Source of the DNA: Aculops lycopersici
Taxonomy: Eukaryota > Arthropoda > Arachnida > Trombidiformes > Eriophyidae
Assembly (NCBI GenBank): GCA_015350385.1
Contig: WNKI01000001.1
Coordinates: 4,366,175 to 4,430,174 of the forward strand
DNA length: 64,000 bases
Direction: 5' to 3'
A program made the translations under genes and the position numbers. Every line of letters starts with the position of its first letter. The stretch's first letter is position 1. Below the pieces are notes generated by a model. The model was not told the DNA's origin and searched no databases. It saw only the letters and a program-made list of their open reading frames with translations. This document shows, in pieces, positions 23,231 to 33,337 of the stretch.

Positions 23231-26224
23231 TCACACAATTGCATTGCACTTGGCCATGAATATCAGCTGTGGACTGTAGGAATCCTGTGGAATTAAACCC
23301 GACGACCATGGTTCCAATCCCTGCCAGTACATGGAACACGAGTTGCCCTGTTGGATTCGTGTCGATGGTTGTTGTTGCAGCTTGGCCAGTGTGTTGCTCA
23401 AAAGAGGCGCCGACTTATCTTCGAGACGTCCAATCGATTGGCATTCCTGGCGCACATTTGGCCCTGGGTCCTGGTTACGCAACAGTCGCATACAATGGCG
23501 ATACCTTTCAACCACCAGCGCGTATATTTTGTGCGCCTGATTGCGTTTATATCGTTTAGCCTGGAGCTCGAGATTTTGGCCGGCTAGGGTTAGCGTTTCC
23601 GGGTAGCCAGGTTGATTTGGTGGACGTGAGCTAGACTGAAACTGAGAGCTCTTCGTTTGGTCCACCAAGTTTGCAAACAGCTCGCGCCTGTAGCTGATTC
23701 CAGCTCGAGTATTGTAACTATCACCACCGGAATTGGGGGAAAGTCGGCCGGCAACTGCAGCCAGTGTGTCCGAGTCGGAGGGGGACGACGATTGGCTCTG
23801 AGCCGGAAGTGGCTCGTTGAGGCCGGTCAAGCTTCCGCTTGCGGCGAGGCGGGCGTCGAAAAAGTCGTAGCGGTCGAGGTTTAGGTCGTCGGTGTAACTC
23901 TTTCGCGGATCAAGGGTATCGATCGAGCTCAAGGTATCAGTTTTTTTCCATGCCAAACTGTAGAGAGTCGTTAAACCACGAGTGCAACTGTGCTGCCGAA
24001 TCTGGTCGATGTTGCGCCTGAATATAGCCAATCGTCTATGGAAATCATGTAGATTCAAGTGGTGCTTGTTAAAGTGGACACAGTAATAGTAGTATAGCTC
24101 CAGGGCGTCCAGCTCACTCTGTGTTGTCCTCTGATTATCCTGAGCAGTTTCCAAGTCCGACCCCGAAATCGACTGGCACAAAAAGTCGTTTGATCCAAGA
24201 TACTTGATGGTGGAGTTGAAGTTTGATAATCTCGCCAAATTGTCGTCGGTCAAACAGCAAATCTTGAATAGAGTCAACTTAATCTCTTGCCAACTCATGT
24301 CGCTCAACCTCAACAAACCCAAAGTTTGGCTTTGGTCCATTTGCAACCATCCCTCTTTGGCCCACCAAGCTCTAAAGCGTCCGTAGTTTTCCTTGAATTG
24401 CTCATATCTCTTTTGTCGCTCGTTGATTGCGTCAGCCGAATTTGATTGACCATAGAATTTGCTGAAAAACTCCACCAGCTTGCCGAAAACCGAGTAGTGC
24501 TCCTGCTCCCTCGCCTCAACAAACACCGAACCAATGGGCAGGCCGACATCGCTAATCAACTCGTCAATCACCTTACGAGCGAGAGTGAGACTTGGACGTT
24601 CTGTTGGAGTGGAGTCATTGTTGTTATTGATAGAAGTCAGTGGATTTGCATTCTTCAAGGTGTTTGCATTGACCAAACGGCGGAGCTCGAGTTCACGTGC
24701 CAACTCGTTGCGGTAGCGATCGTCGAGTGGGGTGATGGGGAAGTTTGCATCAATATACTCGACTGAGGCTGTACTGTTTTCAAGCAAACCAAAATCGTTC
24801 GTCAGGTAGGCAACAAACTCGGAGTCGGTCAGGTCGGTAAATCTAGTTGGCTTATACTTGAGCGGTGGACTTTCATTGTTGTCATCATTGAAATCCCCAC
24901 CCAAAGAAGAGGATGACGATGAGAGGAAATCGGGACGTTGAAGTCGGAGTTTTTCCGAGACCACCACTCGATTCTGTTGATTGGCCTGATGGTATTTGTA
25001 CTGATTCTGGGCAGCCAAATCCTCGGCCACCTGTGCCTTTGTCCAATCAATTATGTCGCCCTGACTTGCGTTCTGCCATCGCCTCTCCTCTTCGTCGTTC
25101 AACAAGTTCAATAGAACCACTCGCTGGCGATAAATTGACAATCTCTTCGCCCTCTCCTGTCTGCTGGTGAACTTGCGATTGTACAACCTGTTGAATCGGT
25201 CGTGCTCATTTAAAGCGCCAATATTGTCGCCCGTCCTATTGACTGCCGGTGGATTGTACTTTAAATCGCGAAAATAGGTGGGGTAAGCGAAGGCTATGAG
25301 GGGCATTTTAGCTTGAAAGTCTTTTTGCGCCGATTGGCGCCGATTGTAAGCATAGGCGGCAAGTTTCTTCAGGTAAAGTGGCCACTCGAACAACTGGTTC
25401 ATCATTTGATCGCCACGAAAGCGATCAAATAGTCTAACGAGCAAAATGTTAGCCAATTGCTCAAACCCCTCGCCTGTTAAAAGGGGCAAATACTCGCTAT
25501 TATCCAGCGCCAACTTGTATGCTCTCGACATTTGATTTTGATCAATCCAATGGAAAATATCAAAAACAACTCGCTTGATCAAACCCAACTCGCAATCTGT
25601 GATATCCGCGTACCAAAGAGGAACGTTCATCGCTCCGGCCGGCACAATAAAGTGGTAATTTTTAATCTCCGGCTTCGAGTCGTAATTTGTGGAGTTTGTA
25701 ATGTCATTTTGCACAATTCTATTGAACAATATAATCCTACGCATTGTTGTGAGAAACAAGCTCAATCTATCCAACTCCTCCTCACTTCCGCTGGGGAATG
25801 TGCGATTAAACAAACGGCTAAAGGTAGTAAATTGCTCCTTTGTTGGCTCGAGGCATTGAAATAAGTCTTGTAGGTTTGTGTTTGGATCGAATGATGTGGA
25901 GGAACTCAATGCTTCGTTGTTGTTGTTAGCACTTGATGCTACCCGCCCATTGAAATACCTTGACGCTTGACGGGCGATTTCCGCCGGCGATCGCAACAAA
26001 CGCTGCTGGCCACCTGTTACATAGGGCGGTCCCGACTCGCGTTCCAGCGCCTCATTTCTGAAGAGCCAATTGCTACTTCCGCTTGCCGCTGCACTAACCC
26101 TCTCCAAACTCAACACTGAGATCACAACACTAAGAGAGAGAAAAAGCAGTGAGACTATTGGTAGCTTTGCTCCTCTTGTTCTTTTGACATTTGTTGACAT
26201 TTTCTTTGCTCGTGACATTTTCAT
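23231..26224 (-). CDS. Secreted protein with four I29-like modules
   Basis: 997 residues in one exon. The N-terminus (ATG at 26224, or the internal Met at residue 9) carries a signal peptide, with a hydrophobic core near residues 22-40 ending VSAAASG. Four regions carry the ERFNIN-type pattern of the cathepsin propeptide inhibitor domain I29: ~125-190 (EELDRLSLF), ~336-470 (ERAKRLSIYRQR, then FTDLTDSEF), ~576-655 (ERQKRYEQFKENYGRF, then RLSDMSWQEI) and ~705-790 (DFHRRLAIFRRNIDQI). No papain-like C1 peptidase domain follows: there is no Gln-Cys or His/Asn catalytic block, and downstream lie a poly(A) signal and a mobile element. I29 domains normally fold over the active site of cathepsin L-like proteases, so a secreted multi-module cysteine-protease inhibitor is a reasonable inference. 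Residues 190-335 and the C-terminal 200 are not recognised. Confidence 0.7.
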   Translation of the reverse strand: MKMSRAKKMSTNVKRTRGAKLPIVSLLFLSLSVVISVLSLERVSAAASGSSNWLFRNEALERESGPPYVTGGQQRLLRSPAEIARQASRYFNGRVASSANNNNEALSSSTSFDPNTNLQDLFQCLEPTKEQFTTFSRLFNRTFPSGSEEELDRLSLFLTTMRRIILFNRIVQNDITNSTNYDSKPEIKNYHFIVPAGAMNVPLWYADITDCELGLIKRVVFDIFHWIDQNQMSRAYKLALDNSEYLPLLTGEGFEQLANILLVRLFDRFRGDQMMNQLFEWPLYLKKLAAYAYNRRQSAQKDFQAKMPLIAFAYPTYFRDLKYNPPAVNRTGDNIGALNEHDRFNRLYNRKFTSRQERAKRLSIYRQRVVLLNLLNDEEERRWQNASQGDIIDWTKAQVAEDLAAQNQYKYHQANQQNRVVVSEKLRLQRPDFLSSSSSSLGGDFNDDNNESPPLKYKPTRFTDLTDSEFVAYLTNDFGLLENSTASVEYIDANFPITPLDDRYRNELARELELRRLVNANTLKNANPLTSINNNNDSTPTERPSLTLARKVIDELISDVGLPIGSVFVEAREQEHYSVFGKLVEFFSKFYGQSNSADAINERQKRYEQFKENYGRFRAWWAKEGWLQMDQSQTLGLLRLSDMSWQEIKLTLFKICCLTDDNLARLSNFNSTIKYLGSNDFLCQSISGSDLETAQDNQRTTQSELDALELYYYYCVHFNKHHLNLHDFHRRLAIFRRNIDQIRQHSCTRGLTTLYSLAWKKTDTLSSIDTLDPRKSYTDDLNLDRYDFFDARLAASGSLTGLNEPLPAQSQSSSPSDSDTLAAVAGRLSPNSGGDSYNTRAGISYRRELFANLVDQTKSSQFQSSSRPPNQPGYPETLTLAGQNLELQAKRYKRNQAHKIYALVVERYRHCMRLLRNQDPGPNVRQECQSIGRLEDKSAPLLSNTLAKLQQQPSTRIQQGNSCSMYWQGLEPWSSGLIPQDSYSPQLIFMAKCNAIV

Positions 26225-29019
26225 CTATCCATGGAAATGCAATGTGGTAAGTTAGTCCATCTATTGATACAATGTACTCGTTTTGCTTCCGGATTCTCCA
26301 AGTAAAAACTCCCGGTAGTGAAGAGACTGAGGTCGAAAAGAGAAGCATGAGGATGGAGGAGAAAGCGAGAAGTAGTCCCACTTAACCCTCAGTAGTAAAG
26401 GGTTAAGTGGGACGGCAATTTCGAGAGCAATATTCCAACGCGCGCCGCCCAGTTCCAGGTGAGACTTGCGCAGATCGGGCGGCAACGGCGGCTGCAGCCG
26501 TAGCAAATGGTTAACTAATAAGCTAATGAGCAGCTATTAGTCGATAGTTAGCAGTCAGGTGACGACAACAAAACTATTGGCAAATGTTAAAGAGACTTTG
26601 GGGGGAGGAGCAAGTAATTTGTGCGCGAGGCAAGTTCATTGCCATTAGAAAGCGTGTTGTTGTTGCTCTTTCTTAAGGTAGACGAATTCCAAGGAAATTT
26701 GCCAGCCGAAGGTGCAAAATAAAGGAGATCGACGATGCGACACCAGAAGTGACTGTTGCCAATAATAACAATTTTAGAAAAAAAAGAAAGCTAGACTGTT
26801 AGTCATAAGCGAGGTCTCAGTTTCAAGGTTATCTGGCGTCGCAGTTTCATTTTTGCGCCCGATCATTGTTTCGATTCCGAGTCTGCTTTTTGTTTAGTGT
26901 AGTTGTTTGTGTGTTTTGGAACGACTGTCTTTGTGTCGATTGTAGAGATACGAAATGAAAGACTTGGCATCTTGGCGTTAAGTCCAATTGGCGTAACAAC
27001 ATGGCCTCCCCTGATGGCAGGTGAAATGTTGTTGCTTGGCGAGAAGTTGCGGGCAGCAAGACGTCAATGAAACTTTAAATTTGACTCAGAGTTTCTTTGC
27101 CGAATCTTGAGATGGCGCCAGTTGGAAACGCGAGGGCGTGGCGGCGCCTGGATTGCTTGAGCGGGGTGGGCGTGTCCGGGTGGCGTTCAAGTGGTGTGGC
27201 CTCACGCTGCCGACATGCTGACCAGTAGGATGAGCGGAAGTAGAAGAGCAAGCGAGACAGGTAGCCTTCGTGGCTCGAATGTCGTGTGGATAGATGCGAT
27301 GATTAAATTTGAAAAAATGAGCAACAGTTTCTTGGTGGTAAATGTTGTTGCTCATTTGGCTCCACAAAGAGCTTCGAAAAGTGAACAGCGCATGCACACA
27401 CACTGGCTCTCCCAAAGTGAGGCCCAAATAAGAGCATCGCTTCTAGGCGCGTTGTTGCCATTGCTCCTTCGCCTTATCGCTGGCCTCCTAAAATGGAGAC
27501 TCACCGAGCTAAAGGGACCTCAGCAAGCCACGAGCTAGCTCTTGTTGCGTCGACTATCAAGCTAGCAGCGAGTAAACCTACGACATGAGTGGAGAATTGA
27601 GGTCTTGGAATCGGCCGCAACTCGGAGCTAGAAGCTCATTCATCAGCGCGAAGGATATTCATTAGTGCGCTTGGCTGCCGTTTGCGTTAGAGTGCACATA
27701 AACAACACGAGGGTTAGCTAACCAAAGTCTTGGCATCATCATCAGCAGCAGCAGCAGCAACAGCAAGTCGAGTTCCACCCTCTAACCTGCAGACTATTGG
27801 CCAGCGATTGCCATTGGCGTTGTTGCTGTTGCATTTTCAGCGGATGAGTCCAGATGACTCAAGTGACGGCGCCGAGGCGCAACAAGAAAGCGAGCGAGCG
27901 AGCGGAAAACATCTGCTCTCTCTCTCGCATCCTCCCATCCAACTCCGCCGATTGTTGGCCCATTTAAACCGCCGAGGTTCTGTCGCGCTTCACTCGAAAT
28001 TTGCCTCGATTGTTGTTGCTCACTCTGTTTGCCTTTAGATTCCCGGAAATCCCTGAGACTTTACATCAGCACTGCTCTTAATGCTCGCACTGTTGGCCCG
28101 AAAGTTTGCCGAGAGATGCGCCACTGTCGCCGCGGCAACAATCAATTGACAACGCTTGCCGTCGTAGTCGACGACGACGTCCTCTTCAGTTGACTTGTCG
28201 ACTAAAGCTGGGCGTTCACTTGCATCACTAGCGTCAAAAACAACAGCAACAACAGAATCGGCAACGAGCTGCGACTTTCTCAGCTAGCGGAGATCCGGCG
28301 CCCAGTTGAGCAGCGAGTTCAGCGGCGAGGCCGACGGAGTTTTAAGTGAGCAACAAGCAAATGAGCAACAGTAGCAGCAGCAGCAGGAGCATTAGTAACA
28401 GAATCTAGAGAGAAGGAGAGAGAGAGAGGATGAGAGGATTGAGCAGTGGGGCCGCCGAAGCGTTTGGGGCGCGCTTCTCTCTGGCTCCGCCTTTTCGCAG
28501 CAAACTCAAATTCGAGCATTTGTCAAGCCAACATGCCGACTGACTGATCGACTAACTGACTGACTTACTTACTTACAAACTCAAGCCACCAACTCGAGGC
28601 TCTAAACTGGAGACGCTTGAGTCCCGCGCTATTTGCATAGAGCGAAACGCAACGAGAGTTTAGTGTCTCGAGAGCGAGAGAAAGAGAAAGGGAGAGTTGA
28701 GGATACTGCCATTGCAATTGCACTAGGCGCCAGCCATAGAGCGACGGAAGCAAACACAACGCGTGACCCTAAATTTCTTCCCGGTTGTCTGTCTGTCCGT
28801 CTGTCTATCTGTTGCCCAGTCGATCGATCGATCGGTCAGTAGCACAATTAGATTCACCTCAGCGCACAGGTGGCCACAGGTGAGCGGCAAGCGAAAGGTG
28901 AGAGAGTGGGCGTGTCGACATCTTGGAGGACAATTGACCATAACAACTTAGCGAGTAGTATAATCCGAACCAGCGAAAGTGCGAGTTGCAAATGAAAGAA
29001 AACTATAACCAAGAGCGAA
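26225..29019. other. Intergenic region between I29-module and integrin genes
   Basis: Divergent spacer of 2.8 kb holding the 5' regions of both neighbours. I see no supported exon. It contains a perfect hairpin at 26375-26413, CAACAAGTGG/CAACAGGTGG-like words, a CAG-rich tract near 27745, and short purine and TCTG runs near 28.4 and 28.8 kb. Confidence 0.6.
26375..26413. repeat. Perfect 15-bp hairpin near I29-module gene 5' end
   Basis: GTCCCACTTAACCCT pairs without mismatch with AGGGTTAAGTGGGAC across a nine-base loop. It lies 150 bp upstream of the ATG of the minus-strand gene, within its likely 5' UTR or promoter. Confidence 0.85.
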
Positions 29020-32000
29020 ATGAGACAAACAACTAGAACACCGCCACTCGTCAACCATTCGGCAAGACCTCAAGCGGGCGTGTCCCTAGTCCTACTCCTA
29101 GTCTACCTGCTTGTAGGCCAGCATCAAGAATCGAATCAAGATGGCCTACAGTTCAATGGGCACCAAGTTTTAGCCTTCAATGTCGACACCCAATCGGCAA
29201 TCGTCCACTCGGGTCCTGCTGGCTCCTATTTCGGCTACTCGGTTGCGCAACACCGAGACCGAGCCACCAACTGGCTCCTCGTGGGCGCGCCAAAAGCCCA
29301 AACCGACCAACCAAAGACCAAGGAGTCGGGCGCCGTGTACAGGTGCGCGCCGAACAACTCTAAAGCCTGCCAACAGATTCCCTTCGATCCAAATGGATCG
29401 AGTGTCTTGAATATGCGAGGCGAGTCGGTTCAATCGGACGACAAGTCGCACCAATGGTTCGGCTCCTCGTTGCACAGTGCCACGGACAATGGAAGCATTG
29501 TAGCCTGCGCCCCGAGATACGTTTACTTTTCAACCAATTTCAAGCGCCGAGACCCCGTGGGCACCTGTTGGGTTTCCCGCGGTTCCTTCAACGGATTCCT
29601 CGAGTACTCGCCTTGCCGCTTGAACGGTAAGTAACTGTTTTGTGTCGAAAAAAACTTGAGAAATCTAGAGGTTGAATAGGCGAAATCTAATCAATGTTTG
29701 CCATCCATTCCAACTACATCACCTCACAGACCAATGGGGCCATCATCATTTGGGCTCCTGTCAAGCGGGATTCTCTAGCGCAATCACAAAGGTAAGTTTT
29801 GATTGTACTTGAAACGAGGCCTCTCACGCCCACCTGTGAGATGCGTGCAGGTAGAAATAACGACGCCGATGGCACACTAAAAAGGCAAACTCACCTGCGC
29901 GACTCGTTAGCTGAGACTGTGGAAGACAACACAGGATAAGACAAAACAAGGCAAAACACAAAAGCGTTAAAAACACCTGCTCCAAAAGTCCACCTACTAA
30001 CTTGCTCACCAACTAACCTGTTGAATTTTATAAACCAAAAACAAAACAAATCGAACCAATAACAGGACGGCAGCCGCTTGTTCATGGGAGCGCCCGGCTC
30101 GCACGTTTGGCAAGGCCAAGTGTTTGCTCACAATCTCAAGACCGATTTAACGAACTCCACTAGCTCGGTGAATCCGCATTCAGAGGACGACTCATATTTG
30201 GGCTACTCGTTGGCGTTGGGCAAATTTTCCTCAACCTCCGGCTCGTCGGCGTTTGCCTCGGATACGGACGTTGCCATTGGAATTCCACGTGGCCACGATT
30301 TGGCGGGCAAAATAATGTTGGTCGATCGTGAGATGCGAATTTTGCGCAACATTACGGGCGAGCAAATGGGCGCCTACTTTGGTTACTCGCTTGCAGTTGC
30401 AGATGTCAACGGCGACGGACTAGATGATTTGATTGTTGGCGCACCACTCTATTATAATCAGACCATCTCTCACAAGGAGCCTCATTATGAGCGAGGTCGG
30501 GTTTATGTCGTTGCCCAAAATGCTCGCCACGAAATGAACATAATCCAACGCTTGGATGGCCACAAAAATCGGGCGAGATTTGGAACTGCCGTGGCGAACT
30601 GCGGCGATTTAAATCGCGACGGATACCAGGACATAGCAGTCGGTGCTCCCTACGATGGGCCCGAAATGCGCGGCGCCGTGTATATTTACATGGGCCACAA
30701 ATCGGGATTGAGCGATGAGTTTGACCAGGTTATTTACGCGGAGCAAATTCCGCGCGAGGGCAACCTGTTGCGCTCCTTCGGCTTCTCCATTTCGGCCGGC
30801 CTAGATCAAGATGGAAACTCGTACCCCGATTTACTAGTTGGTGACTACGAAGCTAACAGGGCCATTCTATTGAAGTCGCGTCCCGTTATTAATGTCACTA
30901 CCTCAATCACCTTTCAACCAGAGAATTTTAATCTCGACGACAAAACCTGTCTCCTGCCAAACTCAACAACTTCCGTTTCCTGTATAACGGTTCAATATTG
31001 CACCAAATACTCGGGATCAAATGTCGATAGTCGATTGAGTTTTGTGCATGACATCAAGTTGGACACCGAGAACAAGGGAGCGCCAAGGTTGTTCTTTTTG
31101 CACAACGAGGGAAGGAGCGAGGAGAGGAACAGTACAATGTTGGCCAAGGATGTCAACCAGTGTCGTTCCTTTAAGGCCTACGTGTTGCGTCAGATTAGAG
31201 ATAAGCTAACGCCGCTTCGTATTGATATTGAGTATAATTTGGCCGACTATGCCGACTCCTATGATTATGTCAACCAACAGACCAAGTTGAAGCCGGTGCT
31301 CAACAAGTCGACGCCAAATAAGATGAGCAAGGTGGCTAGCATTCAGAAAAACTGCGGCTACGATAACATTTGCATACCTGACCTCAAGTTAACTATGAGT
31401 TCAAATATCGATCAGTACACAATTGGAAGCAACGAGAAGATTGTCCTTGATGTTAATGTTAAAAACTTGGGCGAGGACGCCTACGAGTCAATGTTTTATT
31501 TGACAATGCCGATGTCGGTTAATTTTATAACCATAAACAAAACACGAAGCGACTATCCCATTTGCTATGGTGCAAAGCCCGACCAAACGGGAGTCAATGT
31601 GCTCACCTGCGATTTGGGCAACCCACAAACGCGAAACGATTTGGTCAAGTTCTCGGTCATCACTGAGCCAGCTAGATATGGTGACTTTGTGTCGCCTGAT
31701 TTCACCTTTATGGCAAATGTAAACAGCACAAACCCGGAGCAGGATTCGGCACACATGGACGATAATCAGGTGGTTGTTGGAATACCAATTCGTGTTGAGG
31801 TTAATCTAGTGTTGAGTGGTAGCTCAAATCCACCACTTGTTGTACATAACTCCACTCACTCGCAGGTGAACTCGCAATTAATGCGAACCAGATTGAGTGA
31901 GGCCGATTTGGGACCCGAGGTATACCACTTGTATCAATTGCAAAACCGAGGCCCAAGTACCATAAATGATATTGCGCTCACCATTCTTTGGCCAACTAAA

Positions 32001-32852
32001 ACAAAAGAAGGCAACTATTTGCTCTACTTGGTAGACGAGCCCCAAACCAGCGACAAGGTCAAGTGTAAACCGGCACCAGATGACGCCATTAATCCCTTGA
32101 ATCTCAAGTATATGCGCGGAAACTCGCCAACGTCAAACTCGGCGCTAACTCCCTCATCGTCGTCTTCTTCGTCGAAGTCGACGTCTAATTTAATTAACCT
32201 AGAGTCAACCTCCTCCTCCTCCTCCTCCTCTGGCCAGTCGGCGAGGTATAAACGCGAGCAGCAAGACCTTGAACCGCTGCCCAGACCTGAGGCGCAACAA
32301 GTGGCCGGCCCGCAGACAATCTCACCACAAACACCTGCTGTTGCTGCTCAGGTTACCAGCACAGTGGACGACTCTGTGTTGCAGCAACTCAATTTGCTCA
32401 CCTGTGGACCAACTCAGTGCACGCGCTTCGAGTGCAACGTCTTCGATTTGAGCCACAATGAGATCGCAACCATAAAAATTAGGTCTCGCTTATACGAAGA
32501 CACCATAAATTATCTGTCACTTCAAGAGTTTGACATTTCCTCAAAACTAGTCGCACAAGTTAAATCGTTGCCCTACAATGTGAGCTCGCATTCGATGCCG
32601 CCCTATGTGTACAAAGTTGAAACTCAAGTCCATACCACAGGAATTGCCGTTCAAGATCTCCTTCCATGGTGGCTAATTGCCTTGGCCATCCTCCTTGGCA
32701 TAACCCTATTTATATTGCTCGCCTGCTTCCTCAAATACCTAGGCTTCTTTGCCCGGAAGAGGCCGCCGCCGCAGGGAGGCGCCGAGCGCGAGCCCCTGAC
32801 GCCAACCGTTTGGAACGAGTACCAGTATACGCCTGGCGACACTGCCCTCTAG
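29020..32852 (+). CDS. if: Integrin alpha chain, PS2/inflated-like
   Basis: Cell-surface receptor subunit that pairs with integrin beta for matrix adhesion. Exons: 29020-29626, 29730-29791 and 30066-32852, with introns of 103 and 274 bp. Donors are G/GTAAGT, acceptors CACAG and AACAG, and the frame joins cleanly (phase 1, then phase 0), giving ~1,151 residues. A signal peptide (~15-35) is followed by FNVDTQSA and SGPAGSYFGYSV, typical of RGD-type/PS2 alpha chains. The FG-GAP propeller has calcium loops DVNGDGLDD (~337), DLNRDGYQD (~405) and DQDGNSYPD (~470). No I domain is inserted. RYKR (~950) is a furin-type site for heavy/light chain cleavage. One membrane span (~1091-1113) is followed by LGFFARKR, the membrane-proximal GFFKR motif. 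A Ser-rich insertion precedes the cleavage site. PS2 rather than PS1/PS3 is inferred from the N-terminus and tail. Confidence 0.95.
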
Positions 32853-33238
32853 TCAATCAAATTCTTTTGTTTTTTCTTTCAACCAACGAATCAATCATAA
32901 TTCGACAGCTAAATTATAATCAAGTATCAATAACGACGAAGCGATTGGTTGCGCATTTTAGCGCATTGTGATTAATTACACCAAAAAGACTTTACAAGAA
33001 GAGAGATATAATTAAGATTAAAGTACGGAGAGCAAGCGGCACACTAATCAACTTAATTTACACACAAACGAACAAAAAACAAATGCATCAAAAACCAAAT
33101 TTGTAAATGTACCAGCCATCAGTTCAAAGATAAACCATGACGATGTTATCTCGTTAAATTTTGACAGAGAAAGAAAACGGTGATCTTCAATCAGTTTTTG
33201 TTGCGAGAGTGGAGGAAAAAACGAAAACTTGGTGTTAA
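32853..33238. other. Integrin 3' UTR / convergent spacer
   Basis: AT-rich sequence between the stop of the integrin gene and the poly(A) signal of the kinase gene on the other strand. No gene is seen. Confidence 0.6.
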
Positions 33239-33244
33239 TTTATT
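33239..33244 (-). other. Polyadenylation signal of MRCK gene
   Basis: TTTATT on the + strand, read as AATAAA on the minus strand, about 95 bases after the kinase stop codon. Confidence 0.6.
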
Positions 33245-33337
33245 CATTTTTCTCTGCTTGAGTTTCATCGTTTTCCTTTTGGGACGAATCTTGGGTAAGA
33301 GAATCTGGAAAATCCCAACAGCGTCCCTTGCTAAAGC

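Noticed and set aside
23070..23339. 89-codon frame over the right arm of the foldback element
   Set aside because: It overlaps the end of the I29-module gene and the inverted arm, and the matching left arm does not keep a protein reading.
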